Positions 1 to 6,360 of a stretch of 35,914 nt of DNA are shown here, one piece after another. Source of the stretch: Persephonella sp. (GTDB lineage: Bacteria > Aquificota > Aquificia > Aquificales > Hydrogenothermaceae); the NCBI GenBank assembly GCA_026987075.1, contig JALSNI010000048.1, positions 1 to 35,914 of the forward strand. The letters are read 5' to 3'. The position numbers and the translations under genes are program-made. The notes under the pieces are model-generated. The model saw only the letters and a program-made list of their open reading frames with translations, did not search any database and was not told the origin of the DNA. Position 1 is the first letter of the stretch. Each line of letters begins with the position of its first letter.

Positions 1-1
1 A

Positions 2-271
2 ATTTTTAAAACTTTTTTAGCTTTAGGACTGTCTTTATTGTTTACTCCTCTGTTTTTATTTAGTGTTGGGGTTGTTTTGGTTTTAATCTGGTATGCTGTT
101 AGCGTTATTTTACCTTTTGTTATTTCTTTTTTACTTCTTGGATTTTGGTTTTTAATTTTCACTGGGTTTGTTCTTACCGTTAACGAAAATCGTAAAAGTA
201 ATAAATTTAGAAAAAACTTTAAAACCTACAAACACAACCGCGTGCCTTCGCAGTTTTATCTGTATAAATAA
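2..271 (+). CDS. Unknown membrane protein, 3' end only
   Basis: The reading frame is open from base 2, so the gene starts before the window; the first in-frame start codon seen is TTG at 38. The visible 89 codons encode two or three strongly hydrophobic segments (Leu/Phe/Val-rich, about codons 1-60) followed by a basic, Lys/Asn/Arg-rich tail ending in QFYLYK. No catalytic motif is visible and I do not recognise the family. It ends 3 bases before the first possible start of cas4, so it may share a transcript with the cas genes, but it does not look like the end of Cas3 or of any other Cas protein I know. Only its topology can be stated. Confidence 0.5.
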   Translation: MFKTFLALGLSLLFTPLFLFSVGVVLVLIWYAVSVILPFVISFLLLGFWFLIFTGFVLTVNENRKSNKFRKNFKTYKHNRVPSQFYLYK

Positions 272-310
272 AATTTGTCAAAAAAACTTAAAAAGTTTAA
301 ATTTAACCAC

Positions 311-808
311 ATGAACAAATTGGAAAACATTAACGGGACATTAATCTGGTATTACTACATATGTCCCCGTGAAGTCTGGCTTATTGGACACGGCATAGAA
401 GCTGACCAAGAAAGCGATTTTTTAATCCTTGGGAAGCATATTCAGGAAATTTTCTACAAAAGACAGAAAAAAGGATTTCTCATAGACAACACAATCCAGA
501 TAGACATTCTTCCAAACAAAAAGATAATTGGAGAAATTAAAAAATCATCAAAATTTTTAGAAAGTGCAAGAATGCAGGTAGCTTTTTATATATACTATAT
601 GAAGCAAAAGGGCATTAACTTAGAAGGAGAGCTGTTAATACCAGAAGAGAGAAAAAGAGAAAAAATTGTCCTTACAAAAGAATTAGAACAGAAGTTAGAA
701 GAAGCCGTCAAAGGAATACAAAAAATATTAAAACAGGAAACACCCCCAGAACCTGTAAAAATTCCCTACTGCAGAAACTGTGCATACAAAGAGATGTGCT
801 GGAGTTGA
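311..808 (+). CDS. cas4: CRISPR-associated exonuclease Cas4
   Basis: Cas4 is a RecB-type, iron-sulfur-containing nuclease that trims prespacers and selects their ends and PAM during CRISPR adaptation. Seen here: an N-terminal INGTLIWYYYICPREVW block with the first cluster cysteine, an IDIL segment with the metal-binding Asp, GEIKKSSK (the E-x-K nuclease motif), RMQVAFYIYYM (the motif with Gln and Tyr), and a C-terminal CRNCAYKEMC with three more cysteines. About 165 residues is normal. I chose ATG 311 because family members usually begin a few residues before INGTL; TTG 275 would add a Lys-rich leader and would be tightly coupled to the upstream gene. Neither start has a clear ribosome site. 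cas1 and cas2 follow, but only after a toxin-antitoxin insertion. Confidence 0.92.
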   Translation: MNKLENINGTLIWYYYICPREVWLIGHGIEADQESDFLILGKHIQEIFYKRQKKGFLIDNTIQIDILPNKKIIGEIKKSSKFLESARMQVAFYIYYMKQKGINLEGELLIPEERKREKIVLTKELEQKLEEAVKGIQKILKQETPPEPVKIPYCRNCAYKEMCWS

Positions 809-873
809 AAAATATATGTTAAACCGATAAATTTAAATAGAGATTTTAAGTTGATAGAACAGGTGGATAAAAA

Positions 874-1068
874 ATGTTAGTAAATGATAAAGAAATTAAG
901 AATCTTTTAAAAGCAGATTTACTTTATAGATTACATATTTTAGAAGAAGAAATTAAACTTTTTGAAAAAAAATACAATAAAAAATTTTCAGAATTTGAAA
1001 AAGAAGTTAGGAAAAAAGAAAATTTTGAAAAATGGGATGATCAGCCATCAAAGAACTTAAATACATAA
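874..1068 (+). CDS. Putative antitoxin of the TumE-like toxin, C-terminus frameshifted
   Basis: A 64-residue, highly charged helical protein lies directly before the TumE-like toxin gene. A strong AGGTGG ribosome site precedes ATG 874. From memory, small archaeal and thermophile proteins with the pattern LKADLxYKLxILEExIxxFEKKYxxxFEEFE...EKWDD are encoded before this toxin family and continue after WDD with an IEWKAY-type helix. Here WDD is followed by an unrelated QPSKNLNT and a stop. The second forward frame, read from about 1044, gives AIKELKYIKKKISEINS, a plausible missing C-terminal helix, and stops at 1101-1103, overlapping the toxin start. The gene therefore looks as if it has lost a few codons and its frame near 1041. 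DNA binding or toxin neutralisation is inferred from position only. Confidence 0.6.
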   Translation: MLVNDKEIKNLLKADLLYRLHILEEEIKLFEKKYNKKFSEFEKEVRKKENFEKWDDQPSKNLNT

Positions 1069-1092
1069 AAAAGAAAATATCAGAGATTAATA

Positions 1093-1464
1093 GTGGGAAT
1101 TCTTGATTGTTTAAATAGTTTTTCATTCATAAAAAGATATGAAGTCCTTAAATTCAAATACTTTGAAGAAGGTTTTTATATAAAAATCAAAGTAGATTTA
1201 AAAAATAATACACAGCTATATCTTACTGAATATTCTGATAATATCGCTCGTGAATATTCTTATCATTGGCAAACAATAGATGGGAAATTGATAATTAGAT
1301 GGGATAATGCTCCTCACCATAAAAATACAAGAACATATCCTCATCATAAACATGTTGGAGAAAATGTTTATGAAAGTTTTGAATTAGACTGCTATTCAAT
1401 CTTAAAAAAAAATAGAAAAATACCTGAAGAGCTAAAAGTTGAAGAAAGCAATTTACATTTTTAA
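1093..1464 (+). CDS. TumE-like toxin (DUF6516 family)
   Basis: The protein carries the core of the TumE/DUF6516 toxin family: RYEVLKFKYFEEGFYIKIKVDL, then REYSYHWQ, IRWDNAPHHKN and YPHHKHVG, with the family's clustered His, Trp and Asn residues. The fold is intact over about 110 residues. These proteins are regarded as toxins of two-gene modules with a small upstream antitoxin; the biochemical activity of this branch is not known to me. GTG 1093 is the only reasonable start, with a weak AGAG upstream. The last 13 residues (PEELKVEESNLHF) lie past the usual family end and overlap the start of cas1 by 26 bases, so translation of toxin and cas1 may be coupled. The toxin looks intact while its antitoxin appears damaged. 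Confidence 0.75.
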   Translation: MGILDCLNSFSFIKRYEVLKFKYFEEGFYIKIKVDLKNNTQLYLTEYSDNIAREYSYHWQTIDGKLIIRWDNAPHHKNTRTYPHHKHVGENVYESFELDCYSILKKNRKIPEELKVEESNLHF

Positions 1465-2435
1465 TGACGGACAGCTTAAAAGGAAAGATAATACACTAAT
1501 TTTTATAAAAGAAAATGAGGAAAAGAGAGTAATTCCTGTAAATGCAGTTTCTGAAATACACGTTTTCGGTGATTTAGACCTGAATAAGAGGGTTTTAGAA
1601 TTTCTGACCAGCAATAAAATTCCTGTTTATTTCTACAATTACTACGGCTATTACATCGGAAGCTATTATCCAAGGGATCATCTAAACTCTGGAATGATAA
1701 TTTTAAAACAGGCACAGTTTTATCTAAAAAAAGAAGAAAGAATGTTTTTGGCAAAAAGTTTTGTTTATGGAGCAATAGCAAACATTCTTAAAAATCTAAA
1801 CTATTACAAAAAATCTAAAGAAGAGTATATAAAACCTTTTATTGAAAAAATTGAAGAAAAATCAAAAGAGATTGATAAAAAAAGAAGATATTCCATCTTT
1901 AATGGCATTAGAAGGGGATATTAGAAAAAAGTATTACGAGGCCTTTAATGTAATTTTAAACATTGGAGATTTCTTTTTTGATAAAAGAACCAAAAGACCT
2001 CCAGAAAACCCTCTGAATGCTCTTATTAGTTTTGGGAACTCTCTGATTTATACGACGATTCTTTCACAAATTTACAGAACTCACCTTGACCCGCGGATTG
2101 GATATCTCCACGAAACAAACCACAGAAGCTTTAGCCTAAACCTTGATTTGGCAGAGATTTTTAAGCCAGTAATTGTAGATAGGGTTATTTTTTCTCTCAT
2201 AAATAAAAATCAAATCCAGCTTAAGCATTTTGAGGAAGATATTGATTTCGCTTATCTAAACGAGAAAGGAAAGCAGATTTTCATTAGAGCTTTTGAAGAA
2301 AAACTAAACACCACTATAAAATACAAAAATTTAGGTAAAGTTTCTTACAGAAAATTAATAAGACTAGAATGTTATAAGCTTTATAAGCATTTTTTTGGAG
2401 AGCAGATTTATCAACCATTTATAGCTAACTGGTGA
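1439..2435 (+). CDS. cas1: CRISPR integrase Cas1, interrupted by a frameshift at an A7 run
   Basis: Cas1 is the integrase that, with Cas2, inserts new spacers into CRISPR arrays. The N-terminal beta domain (IYIFNDGQLKRKDNTLIF...) starts at TTG 1439 and is read to a stop at 1922-1924. The C-terminal alpha-helical domain continues in another frame to 2435, with the metal ligands in LMALEGDIRK, the GYLHE motif and LDLAEIFKP. The two frames meet at seven A's (1877-1883): removing one A gives IDKKEDIPSLMALEGD, the expected family reading, and a normal length of 331 residues. All catalytic residues lie after the shift, so conventional translation makes no active enzyme. The cause may be mutation, slippage or sequencing error. 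A GAAGAG ribosome site lies 7 bases before the TTG, inside the toxin gene. Confidence 0.85.
1877..1883 (+). other. A7 homopolymer at the cas1 frame break
   Basis: Seven consecutive A's follow ATTGAT. The upstream frame reads GAT AAA AAA AGA AGA, whereas the conserved Cas1 continuation requires GAT AAA AAA GAA GAT. A loss of one A on the DNA, on the transcript (polymerase slippage) or in decoding (+1) would restore the gene. Confidence 0.85.
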
Positions 2436-2439
2436 GGAA

Positions 2440-2706
2440 ATGTTTATTATTCTTGTTTATGACATAAATGAAAAGAGAGTTCAAAAAATACACAAAATAT
2501 GCAAAAAGTATTTAACACCAGTTCAAAATAGTGTGTTTGAAGGGGATATTACGCAGGCAACACTGAGAATATTAAAAGATGAGCTTAAAGAGATAATGGA
2601 TGAAAATGAAGACAGCGTTTTGATATACAAATTCAGAACAAAAAAGTATTATGATAGGGAAAGTATAGGAATAAAGAAGCCCTCCCACGAGGATTTATTT
2701 TTGTAA
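2440..2706 (+). CDS. cas2: CRISPR-associated protein Cas2
   Basis: Cas2 is the small dimeric scaffold that bridges two Cas1 dimers during spacer integration. The 88 residues show the ferredoxin-like fold signature: the first strand MFIILVYDINEKRVQKI with the conserved Asp8, TPVQNSVFEGDIT in the centre, and LIYKFRTKKYYDRESIG near the end. The TGAGGA overlapping the end of cas1 provides a good ribosome site four bases before ATG 2440, so translation is probably coupled to the second part of cas1. The gene appears intact. It converges with the Yip1-like gene and overlaps it by 12 bases, and no repeats follow, so any CRISPR array served by this module lies elsewhere. Confidence 0.93.
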   Translation: MFIILVYDINEKRVQKIHKICKKYLTPVQNSVFEGDITQATLRILKDELKEIMDENEDSVLIYKFRTKKYYDRESIGIKKPSHEDLFL

Positions 2707-3219
2707 AAGTTTCAGTAATACTGGATTGGTTGCTATTATTTCAGATAAAACTGCATCTATTACATATAAAACAAGATGGAAAACAGAAAGAATAATAAAT
2801 TTTTTCTTTAAATCTATGCTTTCTAAAACTTTATAGAGAATATAAAAACTGTAAATTAGTCCAACATTACTCAAAATCCTTAACGGCTGGTAAATATCAA
2901 AAATGTCTGACAGCCATATGGGAATGTTGACCAGAACATACATTTTTAAAGTTTTGTGAAAATCTCGTTCAAACAATCTAAAAACAAGGTACGAAAAAAC
3001 CAGAACAACTAATAAATCCATAAAATAAGTAGTTACAGAATATAAAAAAGCTTTTCCTATGCTATATTTCATCTGGGTTGTGAGACTGTAAAAGGATAAG
3101 ACAGGACCAATCAAGCCAAATGTAAGGGCATATTTTATAAAGTAATCCCAGCCAGACTGATTATCACTTATATATTTTTTCAGATATTTATTAGGAAGAA
3201 ATACTCCTTTCAGTATCAA
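2695..3219 (-). CDS. Yip1-like multi-pass membrane protein
   Basis: This 174-residue integral membrane protein has about five hydrophobic helices. A soluble N-terminus (PNKYLKKYISDNQSGWDYFIKYAL) leads into LTFGLIGPVLSFY, a pattern seen in bacterial Yip1-domain proteins, whose function is mostly unknown. The only usable start near the 5' end is TTG 3219, inside the last 29 bases of the helicase gene, with AAAGG close upstream, so the two genes are probably translationally coupled. The 3' end overlaps cas2 in convergent orientation. The family call rests on hydrophobic pattern and the IGP motif, so it is moderate. Confidence 0.6.
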   Translation of the reverse strand: MILKGVFLPNKYLKKYISDNQSGWDYFIKYALTFGLIGPVLSFYSLTTQMKYSIGKAFLYSVTTYFMDLLVVLVFSYLVFRLFERDFHKTLKMYVLVNIPIWLSDIFDIYQPLRILSNVGLIYSFYILYKVLESIDLKKKFIILSVFHLVLYVIDAVLSEIIATNPVLLKLLQK

Positions 3220-5176
3220 CCTTTAACAGCTCCTGTGCTTTTATAACTTCTCCTTTCTGGGACACAAACTGAATAAACTTTTTGTAAGTTTCGTTTGAAG
3301 ACAATGTCTTTGCATCTCCTACAACTATCAGCTTTCTCTTTGCTCTCGTTAAAGCCACATTCAGCCTTCTTAAATCGTCTAAAAACCCTATCTCTTCATC
3401 AGGATTTGAGCGAACAAGGGATATTATGATTACTTCCTTTTCCCTTCCCTGAAACCCGTCAACAGTCTTTACCTCCACCTCTGGAATAATTTTTTTCAGA
3501 TACTCCTCGTGGTCTTTGTAAGGGGTTATTATTCCTATATCTTCCTTTTTTACGCCTATTTTTATTAGTTCTTCTACTATATGCTCAACAATCTTTGCTT
3601 CTTCTGGATTATAACGGGAACGACTTCCTTTTTTCTGCTTCTCTAACAGCTTTCCTTCTGTGTCTATAAAAACAACAGGGGTATCATCTGTTATAGGGTC
3701 GTAACCTTTTTCCCCTGTAATGTCTGAGAGCTTTCTGTCCTTTACCTCTTCTGCTGATATAAGCTGTCCGTTGTAAAACTCCTCAGATGGGAACTGTTTT
3801 ATAAGGTCATTCATACGATACTGGATTTTCAGCATATATGAGTTTTCAGGATACAGCTCTATAAATCTTTCAAACATTGTAAAGGATAGAGGTTTAGCAT
3901 CTGGATGCAGAACTGTTGGTGGGAGCTGTTTGTGGTCTCCTGCGAGGACAACTTTTTTACCTTTGATTAAAGGGATAAGGCAGGAAGGCTCTGTAGACTG
4001 GGAGGCTTCGTCTATAAAAATAACGTCAAATATGTCTTCCATCAAAAACTCTGAGCCTGCTCCTGAGTTTGTAGCACAGACAACATCGGCATTCTGGATA
4101 ATATCGTCTAAGATTTCTTCTTCTATGTTTCTTTTTTGTTTTATAAGTTTCTGCACTTCCTTCTGAAGTCTTATCCATTCTGCCATGCTTTTTAATGTTT
4201 CAAGTCTGTGTCCTCTTACTTTTTTTCCTGCTTTTGCATACTTTAAAATCTCATCATAAGAAAGACCTCTTCTAAGCTGAGGAGTAGGTTTCCTGTAGCT
4301 TTCCTGATAACTTCTCAGTTTCCTTATCTTGTTTTCTATTTCCTTGATTTTCGCATACTGAGGATGGGCTTCGGCTTTTGCATCAATTGATACATCTAAA
4401 AGCTCTTTTTTAAGTCTTGCAGGATGTCCTATTCTGACTACATTTACTCCTCTTTTGATTAGACCTTCTACTATGTTGTCAACTGCTGTGTTGCTGTCTG
4501 CTGTGGCTAAAATCCTGTAGCCTTTTTTTATGTGCTGGATTATCACTTCAATAAGTGTTGTTGTTTTTCCTGTTCCGGGAGGTCCATGTATCAGAAAAAG
4601 CTCTTTACTGCAAACAGCCCTTTTTACTGCTTCCCTCTGAAACTGGTTCAGCTTTTTATTTTCAATCTCTACTTCCTCTTCACAAAAATGAGGTTTTTTC
4701 CTGCCTAAAACAACTTTTTCATCAAAGAGGGAATAACCTTTTTCAAAGAATTCTAAAGAGCCAAGCATCCTCTTAAATGTTATGTCGTTAACAAACAGGT
4801 CTATTCTCCATTTTTTCCCTTGAGGAAGTCTCTGGGAAAACACAACAGTTATAAAGTTTTTTCCCTTTTCAAAGACAGTTCCTTCTATGCCGTCTCTGAG
4901 GGGATGTTTCCTGCTGACTAAAACTACATCTCCCACATTTATCTGGTGGTCTGGCATGTCATCTCTGTAAAACCTGTAAACCAAAAAATCTCCTACAATT
5001 GTTCCGATAAATACAGCTTTCAGTCCAAGTACAGCCCTGCCCTTTTTTTCTCTTTCCCTGCCAGACAGGGAGGTTATCTCCGAAAGGTGAAACTGCTTTT
5101 CTGCTTCCCTTTCTAAGTTGACATATCTTTCCCAGTAAAGGGAGTATTCATAACGGTCTTTAAATTTTAGTTTCAA
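3191..5176 (-). CDS. Superfamily 1 DNA/RNA helicase, IGHMBP2/DNA2-NAM7 type
   Basis: This 661-residue ATP-dependent helicase has an N-terminal beta-barrel region (about 45-135: GDVVLVSRKHPL...GTVFEKGKNFITVVF) as in IGHMBP2 (SMUBP-2) relatives. The two RecA-like domains follow: motif I GPPGTGKTT at 198-206, TADSNTAVDNIVEGL (Ia), IFIDEASQSTEP around 389 (II), GDHKQLPPT (III), QYRMN (IV), TVDGFQGREKEVIIISLVRSN (V) and NVALTRAKRKLIVVGD (VI). All key residues are present. The family unwinds 5'-to-3' on DNA or RNA; the substrate here is unknown. The start is TTG 5176, with AAGGAG six bases upstream. It lies 10 bases after the protoglobin gene and overlaps the Yip1-like gene, so the three form one operon. 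Confidence 0.9.
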   Translation of the reverse strand: MKLKFKDRYEYSLYWERYVNLEREAEKQFHLSEITSLSGREREKKGRAVLGLKAVFIGTIVGDFLVYRFYRDDMPDHQINVGDVVLVSRKHPLRDGIEGTVFEKGKNFITVVFSQRLPQGKKWRIDLFVNDITFKRMLGSLEFFEKGYSLFDEKVVLGRKKPHFCEEEVEIENKKLNQFQREAVKRAVCSKELFLIHGPPGTGKTTTLIEVIIQHIKKGYRILATADSNTAVDNIVEGLIKRGVNVVRIGHPARLKKELLDVSIDAKAEAHPQYAKIKEIENKIRKLRSYQESYRKPTPQLRRGLSYDEILKYAKAGKKVRGHRLETLKSMAEWIRLQKEVQKLIKQKRNIEEEILDDIIQNADVVCATNSGAGSEFLMEDIFDVIFIDEASQSTEPSCLIPLIKGKKVVLAGDHKQLPPTVLHPDAKPLSFTMFERFIELYPENSYMLKIQYRMNDLIKQFPSEEFYNGQLISAEEVKDRKLSDITGEKGYDPITDDTPVVFIDTEGKLLEKQKKGSRSRYNPEEAKIVEHIVEELIKIGVKKEDIGIITPYKDHEEYLKKIIPEVEVKTVDGFQGREKEVIIISLVRSNPDEEIGFLDDLRRLNVALTRAKRKLIVVGDAKTLSSNETYKKFIQFVSQKGEVIKAQELLKVDTERSISS

Positions 5177-5186
5177 GATTTCTCCT

Positions 5187-6080
5187 TTATACTTTTTTGT
5201 TCATCAGTAGCCAGTAAACTATTCCAAGAGCTAACACTATAGCTCCAAAGCTTAAAAGTTCAAGGGCTTTTTCAGCAGAAAGGGAAACTATAAGTATTTT
5301 CCTGATTACAGCAGCAAGGGCAACACCGATAAACGCACCAATAGCAAAGCCCCCACCTTTCAGGTGCTTAATCTCTTCCTGCATCAGCTCAGAAACTGCC
5401 CACAGAACAAGGAGTGTTCCCAAAGTCATCAGTATCCCCTTATCTATCGGAACAATACCAAAAACAAGCTGGTAAATGTCGTAAACAAAAAGTCCTAAAA
5501 CAAAGAAAGAAACTAATATCAATGCTCCTACAAGGGCAAAATCCAGCATTTCAGAAAACTTTTTGGCTGTTACAAAAAGGGTTTTTTCAAACTTTGACAT
5601 TATCTGGTATCGGCTGAGCTCCTCTTCCCTATAAGCTGCTGTCAGAACATCAAGATTTATGTCTAAAAGTTTTCCAATAGAAGCAACAAGCTGGTTTCTC
5701 TCTTCAGAAAGACCGAATTCCTGATTTATTTTTTCTATAAAAAATCTCCTGATAAAGTTAAAAGATGCATTCACATAGTGTGTAGGCAGTCCTATCTCCA
5801 CATGCTTTTCACCTATTCTGTAAAGTTTCGCAAAATAGGAGTAATCATATCTTCCTGAAAACAGGTCATCATACCATTCCCTAAGTTTGTCCTGATGCCT
5901 TTTGACTATCTCTTCTGATTTTAGGTATCTACCTGCTTCAGGAAACCTAAATATAAATTTATAAAATCTCTCTATGAACTCTTCCTTGTACTTTTCCATT
6001 ACAGGTTTTAGTCTCAGAATATTTCTAACGTCGTCATCCCTAAACTCAAAATCTCTCTTTATCTGCTCAAAGTTTTCCAT
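5187..6080 (-). CDS. Protoglobin sensor domain fused to a PsiE-like membrane domain
   Basis: Residues 1-160 resemble protoglobin/globin-coupled sensors: FEFRDDDVRNILRLKPVMEKYKEEFIERFYKFI, then RIGEKHVEIGLPTHYV with the likely proximal heme ligand His93. Residues about 178-295 contain four hydrophobic helices and the ELMQEEIKHLKGG...AAVIRKILIV pattern of PsiE-type (phosphate-starvation-inducible) membrane proteins. This suggests a heme-based gas or redox sensor tied directly to the inner membrane. There is no methyl-accepting, kinase or cyclase output domain. What PsiE-like domains do is not known. It is first in an operon with the helicase and the Yip1-like protein, from ATG 6080 with an AGGAG site, and is divergent from the zinc-ribbon gene. 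The fold calls are by pattern and are fairly secure for the globin part. Confidence 0.78.
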   Translation of the reverse strand: MENFEQIKRDFEFRDDDVRNILRLKPVMEKYKEEFIERFYKFIFRFPEAGRYLKSEEIVKRHQDKLREWYDDLFSGRYDYSYFAKLYRIGEKHVEIGLPTHYVNASFNFIRRFFIEKINQEFGLSEERNQLVASIGKLLDINLDVLTAAYREEELSRYQIMSKFEKTLFVTAKKFSEMLDFALVGALILVSFFVLGLFVYDIYQLVFGIVPIDKGILMTLGTLLVLWAVSELMQEEIKHLKGGGFAIGAFIGVALAAVIRKILIVSLSAEKALELLSFGAIVLALGIVYWLLMNKKV

Positions 6081-6156
6081 AACTCCTCCTTATGCTGTTT
6101 ATCATACATAAACTTTCCTGTTTTTATTAATTTTATAGCAAAAATGGGAGTTTAAA

Positions 6157-6360
6157 ATGGACAAAATAAAAAGTTTAAAAAGATTAAACAAAAAAACCGG
6201 CAAAGATGCAGAGTGTTATAAATGCGGAGCTACTAACGTTCCTGTTTACGAAGACCCAAACATTGAAGAGTTATACTTCTGTGAAAAATGCTGGCAGGAG
6301 AGACTGAAAACAGAAGAGATAGAAGAGTGGGGATTTGAAGAAGAAATCCCCTATGAGTAG
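6157..6360 (+). CDS. Small zinc-ribbon protein
   Basis: This 67-residue protein has two CxxC knuckles, CYKCGA at 20-25 and FCEKC at about 42-46, a spacing typical of a single zinc ribbon. A basic N-terminus and an acidic tail (EEIEEWGFEEEIPYE) surround it. GGGAG precedes ATG 6157 by seven bases. It stands alone, divergent from the protoglobin gene; its stop codon abuts the secA stop with no base between them. Nucleic-acid or protein binding is likely for such a ribbon, but no specific role can be assigned. Confidence 0.75.
   Translation: MDKIKSLKRLNKKTGKDAECYKCGATNVPVYEDPNIEELYFCEKCWQERLKTEEIEEWGFEEEIPYE

Noticed and set aside
2707-3219. CRISPR array after cas2
   Set aside because: No spaced direct repeats are seen; the stretch is a coherent minus-strand membrane-protein gene.
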